11,722 nt of DNA from Chromera velia (lineage: Eukaryota; Sar; Chromeraceae), in NCBI GenBank assembly GCA_018398765.1, contig JAHBMJ010004736.1:64740-76461 (forward strand), written 5' to 3'. Positions 1 to 10,300 of this stretch are shown here, one piece after another; within the stretch, counting starts at the first letter, position 1, and every line of letters begins with the position of its first letter. The notes below the pieces were generated by a model. The model searched no databases. It saw only the letters and a list, made by a program, of their open reading frames with translations, and was not told the origin of the DNA. A program made the position numbers and the translations under genes.

Positions 1-98
1 GACCCCTTGTCAATGTCCTTGCCCCATTTTCGTTCTGACTTAGATGCGAGAGTCAACGTGTCCTGTCTCCTGTCTCCATGTGCATGGATCAACTGCAG
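1..98 (+). other. 3' part of an upstream intron
   Basis: This stretch has no P4-ATPase-like coding signal. It ends in CTGCAG at 93-98, the acceptor form used by most introns in this gene. The coding frame that fits the family starts directly after it, with two bases completing a split codon. A CTGAC at about 35-39 and an AAC at 91-93 could serve as branch-point context, which is a guess. The preceding exon, expected to hold helices 1-2 and the DGET loop, is outside the window. Confidence 0.7.
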
Positions 99-562
99 TC
101 CGAGCAACTTACGGTGGGCCTTCTGAGCGTCTGTATGAGTTTGAGGGAAAAATCGAGGCGCTCCCGAAGGATCCGACGAACCCCGACAACGAGACGCCCT
201 CTACGAGGAGACGGCGGAGAAGTTCATTCCTCTCCAAGAGACGGAGGTCCTCTCCGATCAAAGAGGGGGAGGCTGCCGAAGAGGCGGAGGGGAGTAAGAG
301 GAATCGAAACGCCCGAGGAGATCTGGAAAAGGGAGAGGGAGGTCTGTCCGCATCTCAAGTGGTAGAAGCAACACCAGGAGAGAGAGAGACGCCTGCGAAG
401 AGACGGGGGACCAGGAAAAGCTTGAACGCCCCGATGGAGTTTGCAGCCTCCCCTGCCCAGTTTCTCCTGAGGGGTTCTACTTTGGTGAATACCGACTGGG
501 TGTTTGGGGTCGTTGTCTACACAGGGCACAAAACGCGGGTGATGATGAACACCAACACAAAG
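99..562 (+). CDS. Exon 1 in window: end of the A domain, with a charged insertion
   Basis: Two bases complete a split codon, then come 154 codons. The start matches the flippase block that normally reads CE-x-PN-x-x-LY-x-F-x-G: here it reads [12 protein letters not shown], keeping the Pro, LY, F and G but losing the usual Cys-Glu. The end (about 449-562) holds [24 protein letters not shown] and a stretch like the family's KLMxN, which leads into helix 3. Between them, about 155-430, is a low-complexity insertion of roughly 90 residues dominated by Arg, Glu, Ser and Gly. It contains two basic clusters, RRRRRSS and KRRRSS (about 203-260), that resemble basophilic kinase sites. The donor at 563 (GTGATT) is atypical but phase 0, and it joins the next exon in frame. 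Confidence 0.85.
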
Positions 563-1926
563 GTGATTCAGTCTGTCAAGACATGTTTTGCGGCCATTCA
601 AGGGTGTCATTTATCAACCTTTCCTTTCCTCCCTTTGGCAGGTGTTAGAGATATGTTGCTCGGATTTATTGCTGAGAGAAAAAACGAGAGGAAATGTCGG
701 TCAAGTCACAAGCGTCTTAGTGAGTTTGGTCGTGCTGCACAGATGTTCTTGCAGAAGTGGGAGTTTGAACAGACCCAACAAAGTCGCCGGTGTCGTCGAT
801 TTTTTCACCTTCTTCCTTTGTCCGCTGTTCTCTGTCTGTTCCTCTGTGTGTCGGTGCATTGCCTCCCCCCTCCCTCCTTCCCTGACTCCCTGACTCACTC
901 ACTCCCTCCTGCAGGCCCGGTACAAACGATCCGAAGTTCTGCGGCAGTACAACCGCCACACGTTCGCACTCTTCGGCCTCCAGGTGAGTATTTGAATTGG
1001 ATTTTTTTGGTTTGATCAAATACATGAGACCGGTTCCAAAAACCAGACCAGCAGCCTTCTGCAGCCTCTCATTGAGGGATGCGAATGCAGTGCAGGAGAT
1101 GGGATTAGATGGGATGCAATACGATGGCACAGCAGGAACAGAAATCCTTTCTTCTTCGTGCTGATTGATGCTCATGGCGGGACAGATGGCAGGCAGGCTT
1201 CGTTTTTTTGTTCTGAATCACTTCGCGAGATTGAGAGTGATATCTCTGCCTCTTTCTGTGTTGCATCACTGTCCTTTCCTTTCCTTTCCTTTCCTTTCCT
1301 TTTCTTTCCTTTCCTTTCCTTTTCTTTCCTTTCCTTTCCTTTCCTTTCCTTTCCAGGTGGGGCTCTGTCTGTTCGTGGCCACTGGCGCGGTGCTGTACCT
1401 GAACTCGTCCTCCATCCAAAACGCGTGGTTAGTCTCTCAGTCTCTCTGTCAGGCAGTGGGCTGTCAGTCAGCCACTCAGAAAATCAGTCTCTCTGTCAGT
1501 TGGTGTGTGTGTCGCCGTGCTTAGCGGGGGCAGCCACTGGCTCAGTGAGAAGGACGGAAAAAATGGGAAAGACAGTGACCGTGCTGGTGGCTGGGAAGGG
1601 GGCAGGCTTATATGCTGGACTGTGGAAAGTGAACGGAGTGGAGCTGGTTTGAGGCTCAAAAGCAGATGAAAAATGGACAGCGGCAGGCATGCATGTAGTC
1701 TTTGTCTATTCCTTCCTTCCTTCCTTCCTTCCTTCCTGTCTTCCTTCCTTCCTTCCTTCCTTCCTTCCTTTCTTTCTTCCTTCCTTCCCTTCCTTTCTTT
1801 CTTCCTTCCTTCCTTCCTTCCTTTCTTTCTTTCTTTCTTTCTTTCTTTTCTTTCTTCCTTCCTTCCTTCCTTCCTTCCTTCCCTTCCTTCCTTCCTTCCT
1901 TCCTTTCTTTCTTTCTTTCTTCCTTC

Positions 1927-1960
<34 letters not shown>

Positions 1961-4266
1961 GTCTGTCTGTCTGTCTGTCTGTCTTTCATCCTCAATCGAC
2001 CACGCAGATGCAATCAACCAACGAATCGATTCGTGTGTACTTCCTGTGCGTCTCCTGACACTCGAAGAAGCCCTATCTCCCCCGCGTGCCCCCACCCTTC
2101 CTGCCTGCAGGTATTTGATGTGGTCTGCTGATGACTTTGGGACTGTGCTGGACTTTGTGGAGCAGTACTGGGTGATCTTTGCCACTCAGTTTCTCCTGTA
2201 CTCGAATTACATCCCCATTTCTCTTTTCATCATCATGGAAATTGTACGGATCCTCCAGGTGGGCAGATAGATCCGCGTTTTATGCACGGATTATTTCACC
2301 GTTGTTGATATTCCGTCTCTCTATTTGTTTATCGTCACTCTGTCTCTGGTGGCGCGTTCCTCATAATCGCTCTTCTCGCTTCCCCCATTCTGAATTGCGA
2401 ATCTTTGTTGCATGTTTTTTCCTTCCCGACATGCACGTTCTCACCTGCAGTCGCTGTTCATCTACACCGATGAGGAGATCTACTCACATGAGGTCGACAG
2501 ACCCTCAATCTGCCAGAGTGCCGGTTTGATGGAGGAGATCGGGCATGTCACCCAGGTGTTCTCTGACAAGACGGGCACGTTGACTCAGAATGTTATGCAG
2601 CTGCGGTGCATCGGACTGGGGGACAAGATCCACGGGTTGGAAGAATTCGAAAAACCCGCAACGGCCCGGGTGGTCAATTTGGGGGTTGTGGAGGAAAAAT
2701 CCGGCCGTGTGGGACCGGATGGGGAGGGGACGGAGACGTGGTGTGAGGAGGGGTTTGGGTTCGGCAGGGTGAATCCGTATGTGATGTTTGACACGATGGG
2801 GTTCTACGGGTGTGTAGAGTCGCAGAGCTCGGAGTGGAAGGAAGTGGTCAGTGAGTGTTGTTGGGTAGACAGACATGGACTGTGGAGACGGTCGGGGACG
2901 CACTGTAAGGTGTCACTCATGTCATGCGTGTCCGTGCATCGACCTGTCTGGAAAGGTTTTTTGGGGGGGCCTCTTGATTGGGCACACTGACGGAATTGTC
3001 GCGTAAACATGAAGGTATCTGCTTACAGTGGCAGAATAGCCAAGATGCATGCAAGCGGGCTGGGATGCGTGAACGAGATGAGAAGAGAGGTGACGACGAA
3101 ACATACACATCGCACCCAAATGGAGCGTGAATGTGAAGTCATCTGCTTGAGGAAGAGGCAGGACGGTGTAAGTCAATGAGAGGAACGTGGTGGATGCAAG
3201 ATGAAGTTGTTTGGATTTCTGGTTGTGTGAATGTCAAGGTGTATGTTTACATCTGCGTGTATATTCATCTCTGCGCGTGTGTGTCTGCGGCTGCGTGCGT
3301 GTATATGCAGAGCAAAAACTTTCTGCTCGTGCTTTCCCTCTGTCATTCTGTCCTCGTCCGTTCTCACCAAGAAGACGAGGTAGAGGAGGAGGACGGAGAG
3401 GAAGATGAGAATTCTCCGATGTCTCCAAAAACGCCTCGCACACCGATGCAGCATTTGATACGATCTTTCTCGAGAAGTCCCCAAAAGTCCAAAAATCCAT
3501 CTCCCAAAAATCCACAAGCACTTCTACCAAAAGTAGACAAGTCTAATTCAGGTCTCTCAGACAAGGAAAAAGAAAAGGAAAAGCAGCTCGCAGTACCTCT
3601 AGCATCCAGTCAAGCTCCGAATGAAGCAACCGTCCCCCCTACCTTCCCGTCACCCCATCTAGGACATGATGAAGACCCTCGCACCCCCATCCCGCAACTT
3701 AGAAAACCTGCCGCCTCTCCCCACCGGCCTCCTGAACCAGTCGCTGTGCCCCCGTTGCACCCCCCCTCCAGTTCCCTTTCAGTCCCCCCCCTAATTGCCA
3801 AATCGGACACGATCCCCAACTCCCCTGACGACTCCTTCATGGACGGCCTCGTTGAACCGGAGTCCGAAGAAGCTCGAGCCAACTTGGCCGAGTCTGCTGC
3901 TGCCGAAGAGTTGGCTGCGGAAATTCCAACAATAGGAGATTTGAGTAGAAGCCCTAGTCAGGGGGACAGAGAGGGCGATGCCCAAGGGGGTACCTCGGGT
4001 GGGCAGGAGAGGAAGAAGGCTGCAGTGCCCTCTGTAGGAAGAGAGAGAGACGGAAGCGGAGGAGGACAGGCAGCCCCTAGTGGTCAAGGAACGAAATTCA
4101 CTTTTTCTCGTCAGGGAACGACACGCACTTCTGTCTTTGGACACAGAGAGCCTGCCAACCTGCCGATGGCGTCTCTCCTCCCCACCTACTTCTCTGAAGA
4201 GGTGTCCGAAGGAAAACCGAAAGGCGAGAGTCAGTTCATCAGTGTGCATGTTGTCGTGTGTGTGCA

Positions 4267-4298
<32 letters not shown>

Positions 4299-4332
4299 TG
4301 TGTGTGTTTGTATGTATGTATGTGTGTATGTA

Positions 4333-4367
<35 letters not shown>

Positions 4368-7300
4368 GTGTATGGGTGTTTGACGTACAACAGATGAGGA
4401 AAGTAAGTCGGTGCAGTGGCTTTTTACCGCGACGCCTCGTTGCTCTCCACAGACAGATGTGTGCTCTCTGTGCGACCACCAATGTTCGCACTCTTTTGAA
4501 GAGCCTGCGGTATCAGATTGGTGCTTTGCTTGACGATCGACTTGCGGATACACCCCTCCGATGAATGCAGTCCGGGTTCCAGGATATGACGCGTCGTCTC
4601 CTGATGAGCTCTCACTGGTCTCCGCAGCTGGGCATTTGGGTCAGTCGGTTGGCCGCATGGCCTGTGGATGGACAGAAAGATAGATAGATAGAAGGATTGA
4701 GGCAGACAGACAGACACTCAGATGAAATGCCAGGCAGCGCAGACTGCAGTCTCTCTCGCCTTTTGTCGGTCATCTTCGTTTACCCTGATACGTGGGGGAG
4801 AGATACGTCCGGAGCCTTTCTATGGCATGTTGGTTGCTCTACAGATGCTTGCCTGATTTTTCTTTCATCATCATTGGAGACTGAGGAAAATCCCGCCCAG
4901 ATGAGGCAGGTGCTCTTCCTCCGATCCCTCCATTCTCTTGCGTACCAAATTTGGGTTTTGAGCTTCACAGAAGCTATCCACGTAGTCACGCGTACGTGTC
5001 TGTCTGTTGCCCTTCTTCCTCAGGATTTGAGTTCGTCGGACGGCCTGACATCGCGACAATCGAGCTTGCCCTCACATGCCCGGCAGCTAGGAGCCTCTTT
5101 ATGGAGACTACAGGACGATCTCACTCTCAGGCAGCAGCGACCTTCCATCAGAATGGCTCGGCTGTTGTAGACAACCCTCAGGAAGGGGGGGTAGAGGGGG
5201 CGGGAGTGTTCAGTCCTGCTGCTGAATCTGTGAAGAAGGGAAGGGTGGGGGTGGCGTTTTCGGGCGCTGATGCCGAACATGCCGAAGCCCCTGTGAGTCC
5301 CATGCCTTCGGAATCTGTTTCCCCTGGATTGTTGGAAACCAAACCGGTGACTCAAACGGGGGTCGTGAAGAGCGTGAGCACAAAGCAAGGGGAAGGAGAC
5401 GGGGAGTTGAAACCGACGCGATCTGTCTTGAAGGCCCCGAGCAACGTCTCGAAAAGTGCAGCCTCCATGGGAGGAGAGGGAGGGGGGGGGGAAGAGATTC
5501 CGGTGTTCACGTTTGAACTTTTAGATGTGATTGAATTTGACAACGACAGGAAGAGAATGAGCGTCGTTGTGAGAGATCCCAATGGAGTCCTTCGTGTCCT
5601 CACGAAGGGGGCAGACTCGGCGATGTTCAAAGTGGCGTCGGCGAGGCAACAGTGCATGAGTGTCGACAGTCTGCAGGTCTGTCGAAGCATGCCTGGTGTT
5701 CTTTCGTTTTGTGTATCTGGGTGCGATGTGCACATTTCCTTCTTACCTCTATGCTCATCTGCCTGCCTACCCTTCACTCTGTCTCGGATAACGACACCAT
5801 CTGTTCATACTTTTTGCTTTGTGTCTCTCGTTTATGCCTCCCCGACTGCCTATATGCATCTTGGCTACTCCTTCACTGCACGCCCTCATCAATAGGCTTG
5901 CGCTTTACTCTCTTTTCATTTCATGTTATGGGTGCCTGGTCACTTTCTGCTGAATACTCTCGAACGAGTGTGTGTATGTACAACTCCCCTCTGCAGGCCC
6001 AGGTCGGACAGCTTGCTCGAAAGGGTCTGCGTACTCTGGTGTTCGGATTCCGTGAGATGGAGGAGAGTGAATTTGCTTCCTGGCACGATCGGTATGCAAC
6101 CGCCAGAGGACTGATCGGGAAGGCTAAGGAGGAGGCAGTGGCTGCGTGCACAGCAGAGCTGGAGAACGACCTCCTTCTTGTGGGGTGCACAGGGATTGAG
6201 GACAAGTCAGTCAGTGCATGCATTCATGAAAATAAATGGAAGCACAGGGATTGAGGACAAGTCAGTCAGTGCATGCATCCATGAAAATAAATGGGAGCAC
6301 AGCGATTGAGGACAAGTCAGTCAGTGCATGCATCCATGAAAATAAATGGGAGCACAGGGATTGAGGACAAGTCAGTCAGTGCATGCATTCATGAAAATAA
6401 ATGGGAGCACAGGGATTGAGGACAAGTCAGTCAGTGCATACATTCATGAAAATAAATGGGAGCACAGGGATTGAGGACAAGTCAGTCAGTGCATGCATCC
6501 ATGAAAATAAATGGGAGCGCAGGGATTGAGGACAAGTCAGTCAGTCAGTGAATGGTCTTTCTTTGGTGTTCTGCATGACTGAAATTTGTCTGGCACCTCA
6601 GGAAGTGGCTTTCCCATCATTTCAAAACATCGTATGATTATGTTCCTGCTTCTCGGTAACCTAAAGAATGCGTATTCCTCGGCAATTTCGTTTTCACTTT
6701 TTCTTCCACTGTCGCGTGAGAGTGCAGACTTCAGGACGGGGTGCCCCAAACCATCCAGCACCTGAAGGACGCAAACATCAAGATGTGGGTCCTGACGGGG
6801 GACAAAATGGAAACGGTCAGTCCTTTGTTCATGTCTTCTTCTTCTGTTCGATTTGTGGCTTGGTTTTGCTTTATGTTCTCTTGTCTGCTTGAATTACGAA
6901 GTTATACAAGTTTTTTTTCTCGGTACGTGCCATCATAATCATTCTTTCCCCTTCAAATGCAGGCAATCAGCATTGCCAAGTCGTGCAACCTGATCACCGA
7001 GGGTACCTACAACGCGGTGGTGCACGGGGACACGCGGAAGGACATCAGGAATCAGGTCGGTCTCTCTTTCTTTGCTTCTTTGGTTCTTCGTTTTTTTTGG
7101 GTAGTGACGTCACTGAGGTGATGAAATCTACTTTGAGAAGGTGACGGTGCGAAGATGTGTGAAGGTCACTGTGACGAAATGCGGGTTAGTACCGTCGATG
7201 TTTTGCCTCAGCACTCTCCCAAACCCTCCTCTCCTCTCTCCCTTCTCTCTTTGTGCAGCTGCAGACATACCGCGATTTCTGCGCTGCTGCGGAGCTGCTG

Positions 7301-10300
7301 TCCCAGCAGGAGCTATTCCTGGACTTCGACGAGGCCGCAGGGGACGAGTTCTCCGTCTCCCAGGCACCTTCTGCAGACGATGCAGACGGATCCCTGGTGG
7401 CAGCACAGCCTGGGGAGAAGTCCACTCCTGCTCGGGACAGGGGAACGAGCTTTGCCGTCAGTGCGGTGGAGGGAGGGGACCGTCAAAGATTTTCAGCAGG
7501 AGCCTCTCAGAGATTTTCTGCTGGGAGTGTACCGCCTGAGGAGCCCGCACGCGTGCCTCCCGCCAGTACAAGCCCCGGGGGGGCAGGCGTGCGTCAGCAA
7601 GTGAACCTGTCGGCTTCTGCTGTGGACCCTTTGCGTCCCATGGCGGCACGGTCACCCCTGTCCGTGAAACACAGATCTGCGAGTGCGTTCGCGTCCAGTG
7701 GAACGGGACTGCACGAGCGGGACGAAGGGGAAGGTCCTGTGTGGATCCCTGCGAGTGCCCTTATGAAAGCGATTAACGAGAACATCCGTGTGTCTCAACA
7801 GCATAGAGAGGGACGGGAAAGGGACAGAGAAAGACGAGGAGGCGAGGAGGAAGAGAGCGATGAGGACGGAGAGGAAGGAGGGGACTTCTCGGCTCCTCGT
7901 ACCACCAGGGCAGGGGATAAAACAGCGAGGAGTGCGACGAGCAGATTTCTTCAGGGGGACCAAACTGGGAAGAGGCGGAGCTTTCTTTCGACCTTCAAGT
8001 GAGTGAGTCCCTTGGGGGGGGAAGGGAGGAGAGGAAAGAATGTTGCTGGGCTTTTTGCCTGATCAAACCTTTCTCCGTGCTCGATCGGTCCTTTTCCCTC
8101 CCTCTCTTTCCATCTGCCAATGTGCGTTTCCTTACACTGAAAAATCGTTTCTTCTTGATCTTCTTCCGTTTTTTTTTTTTTTCAAGTAACAAAGATACTA
8201 AATAGGCGCAGTGTTTCAACGGGTTCTGGCTTTTAGATATAAGCAGGAAAAAACTGATCCCCGTTTTGGTCTCTCCGTTTCATGCACTGAATGCAGCCGG
8301 AAATCGACGGTGGGGAGGGAGATGGGCCCCGGCCTGAGTGCGCATGGGCCTGCCGGGGTCCCCCTTCAAACACAAGGGACCGCCCACGAAGTCGACCGCG
8401 TGAACTCGGCTTTGGCAGACTCCGAACTTTTGGAACGTCTCGCGGCTGTGTTCCATGAGGAACGGGAGGAGGGGGGGCCGGAGGACCTCCCCGGAGATGT
8501 CCTCAGTGCAATTCAAGAAATACCGGGAGACTCTCGTAGTGCGTTTGGGACTCCAAAAGTCCCTACGAGCATTTCGGATGGGGGAATACAGCGAGGTCCA
8601 TCCTCGTCCCTCATGCCCTCAAGAATATCAAGTAAGGGCAAAAGGCCGGCGTCCCCTGTTGTGGGCCCGGAAGGAGACATTCCCGTACAGCCCCAGACAG
8701 CTGTTGCAATGCCTGCCTCCGACGTGGCGTTGCCGTCTCCTGTCATTGAGGCCTCGTCGGTCCCAGAGGCCCATGACCAACAGGGGGGGGGGGGAAGATC
8801 GACCCATTCATCGCCTGAAAAAAGTGAGGGGGCACGGGGGCACCCCCCCAAACTTTCCTTTGAAGGGCCGGGGCCCACTTCCCCGGAGGTCGGAGAAGGG
8901 GCCGGGGCGGTTTCGGGGTCGAAACGGGGGGACACCCCCATGACCCCTCATCGGGTCTTTCCGGGGTACTCTGGGGGGACCCCGGCTGCCTCAGCGGGAT
9001 TGGGTCCGCAGGGGGCCGTGCGTGCGTATACAGATTTAGCCATAACGATTTCAGGCGATGCGTTGAATGTTGTGCTGAGGCATAAGGCGACACGCGTGGA
9101 ATTTTTCCGCTTGGCTCAGCACTGCTCGACTGTGATCGCTTGTCGTGCCACACCGAAGCAGAAGGCGTCTCTGGTCTCCCAGAGCTGCGGATTCCAAAAG
9201 GGCACCGTCTCTCTGAGCATCGGAGACGGGGCGAATGACGTCCCGATGATTCGGGAGGCACATGTGGGAGTGGGGATTGCAGGGAAAGAGGGTCTGCAGG
9301 CGGTGAGGGCTTCAGACTTTGCAATTGGACAGTTCAGGTCGGTCCTTGGGAATAATTTTGGTCGGGGAAGAAAGATGGGAGCATTGTTTTGTCCTTTTGG
9401 AATGATTTTTTCACCATCCCTTTGTCGCCTGTTGCAGCGCGTCCACCGTTTTTCTCGTTCCATTCCGTCAACACCTTGTCCTCTCTTTCTTTTTTCCACA
9501 CATGCTCTCACCTGCCCTCTTCGTCCTTCGAACGACCTCATTGACCTTTTTTCTTTCTCCATCCATCTCTCGTTGACCCCCTTCACTTACGTACACGCGC
9601 AGACAGGCGAACAAAATAAAACAAAACAAACGTGCTGCACACTTCCAAATGAATCACTCTATGTTTTTGCCTCTCCCGCTGCCTCCTCGATTCTCTCTCT
9701 GCAGGTTTTTGCAAAAGATTCTTTTTGTGCATGGCCGCGAGTCTCTCCGAAGGAACTCTCTGCTGCTGTACATGACCATGAGTCGGAACATCACCTACGC
9801 GATGGTCAACTTCTTCTATACTGGGTTCACCTCCATGAGCGGGTTCGATTTTTTCGATCCCTGGTTGAAGCAGCTGTGGAACCTGAACCTGACCCCTGTC
9901 GGGTCTTTCGTCTGGGCGATTTTTGATCGGGAGGTACCGCACTCGATTATGCAGATCTGCCCGTTCTTGTACCCCACCATCAGAGGTAGGTGCGTGGGGG
10001 GAAGGAGGGAATATCTATGTAAACGTGTGAGGGCTGCATGACTCTACTCAGCTGAGCCTGCGCCCTTCTCTCCTTCTGCAGCCTTCTCTTGGATATGAAG
10101 GGAACTTTGAAAATTGTTTTTGCATCGGCAAACACAATACGCATGCAAACAAGAACATTCATCCTTCCGTGCTGATTGGAAAAGAATGCGAGGCTCTGTG
10201 AGGGAAAAACAGAATCAGACTGAGATTTGGGCTCTCTGTCGCCCTTCACGTTTACGTGTCTCTCTGTCTTCGTGCGCTTCTGTCTTTAGCTGTGTCTTTC

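Noticed and set aside
1468-2185. Long Lys/Arg/Glu/Gly-rich reading frames on the minus strand and Phe/Leu/Ser-rich frames on the plus strand.
   Set aside because: They are translations of the TTCC/TTTC microsatellite, which stays open in several frames because it lacks stop trinucleotides. They fall inside intron 3.
2851-2856. GTGAGT as the end of exon 5.
   Set aside because: It would leave one base of a codon, while exon 6 begins with a full codon after the only plausible acceptor. The GTCAGT four bases earlier keeps the frame.
3791-4390. Minus-strand frame with a His-Thr repeat.
   Set aside because: It is an artefact of the CA/TG dinucleotide tract, antisense to an exon with good coding evidence.
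6187-6550. CRISPR-like array, because of regular repeats.
   Set aside because: Units are contiguous 55-mers without unique spacers, and they sit within a eukaryotic gene at an exon-intron boundary.
8000-8002. TGA immediately after exon 12 as the end of the gene.
   Set aside because: A GTGAGT donor overlaps it in the right phase, and the hinge GDGANDV and helices 5-10 follow downstream in compatible phase.
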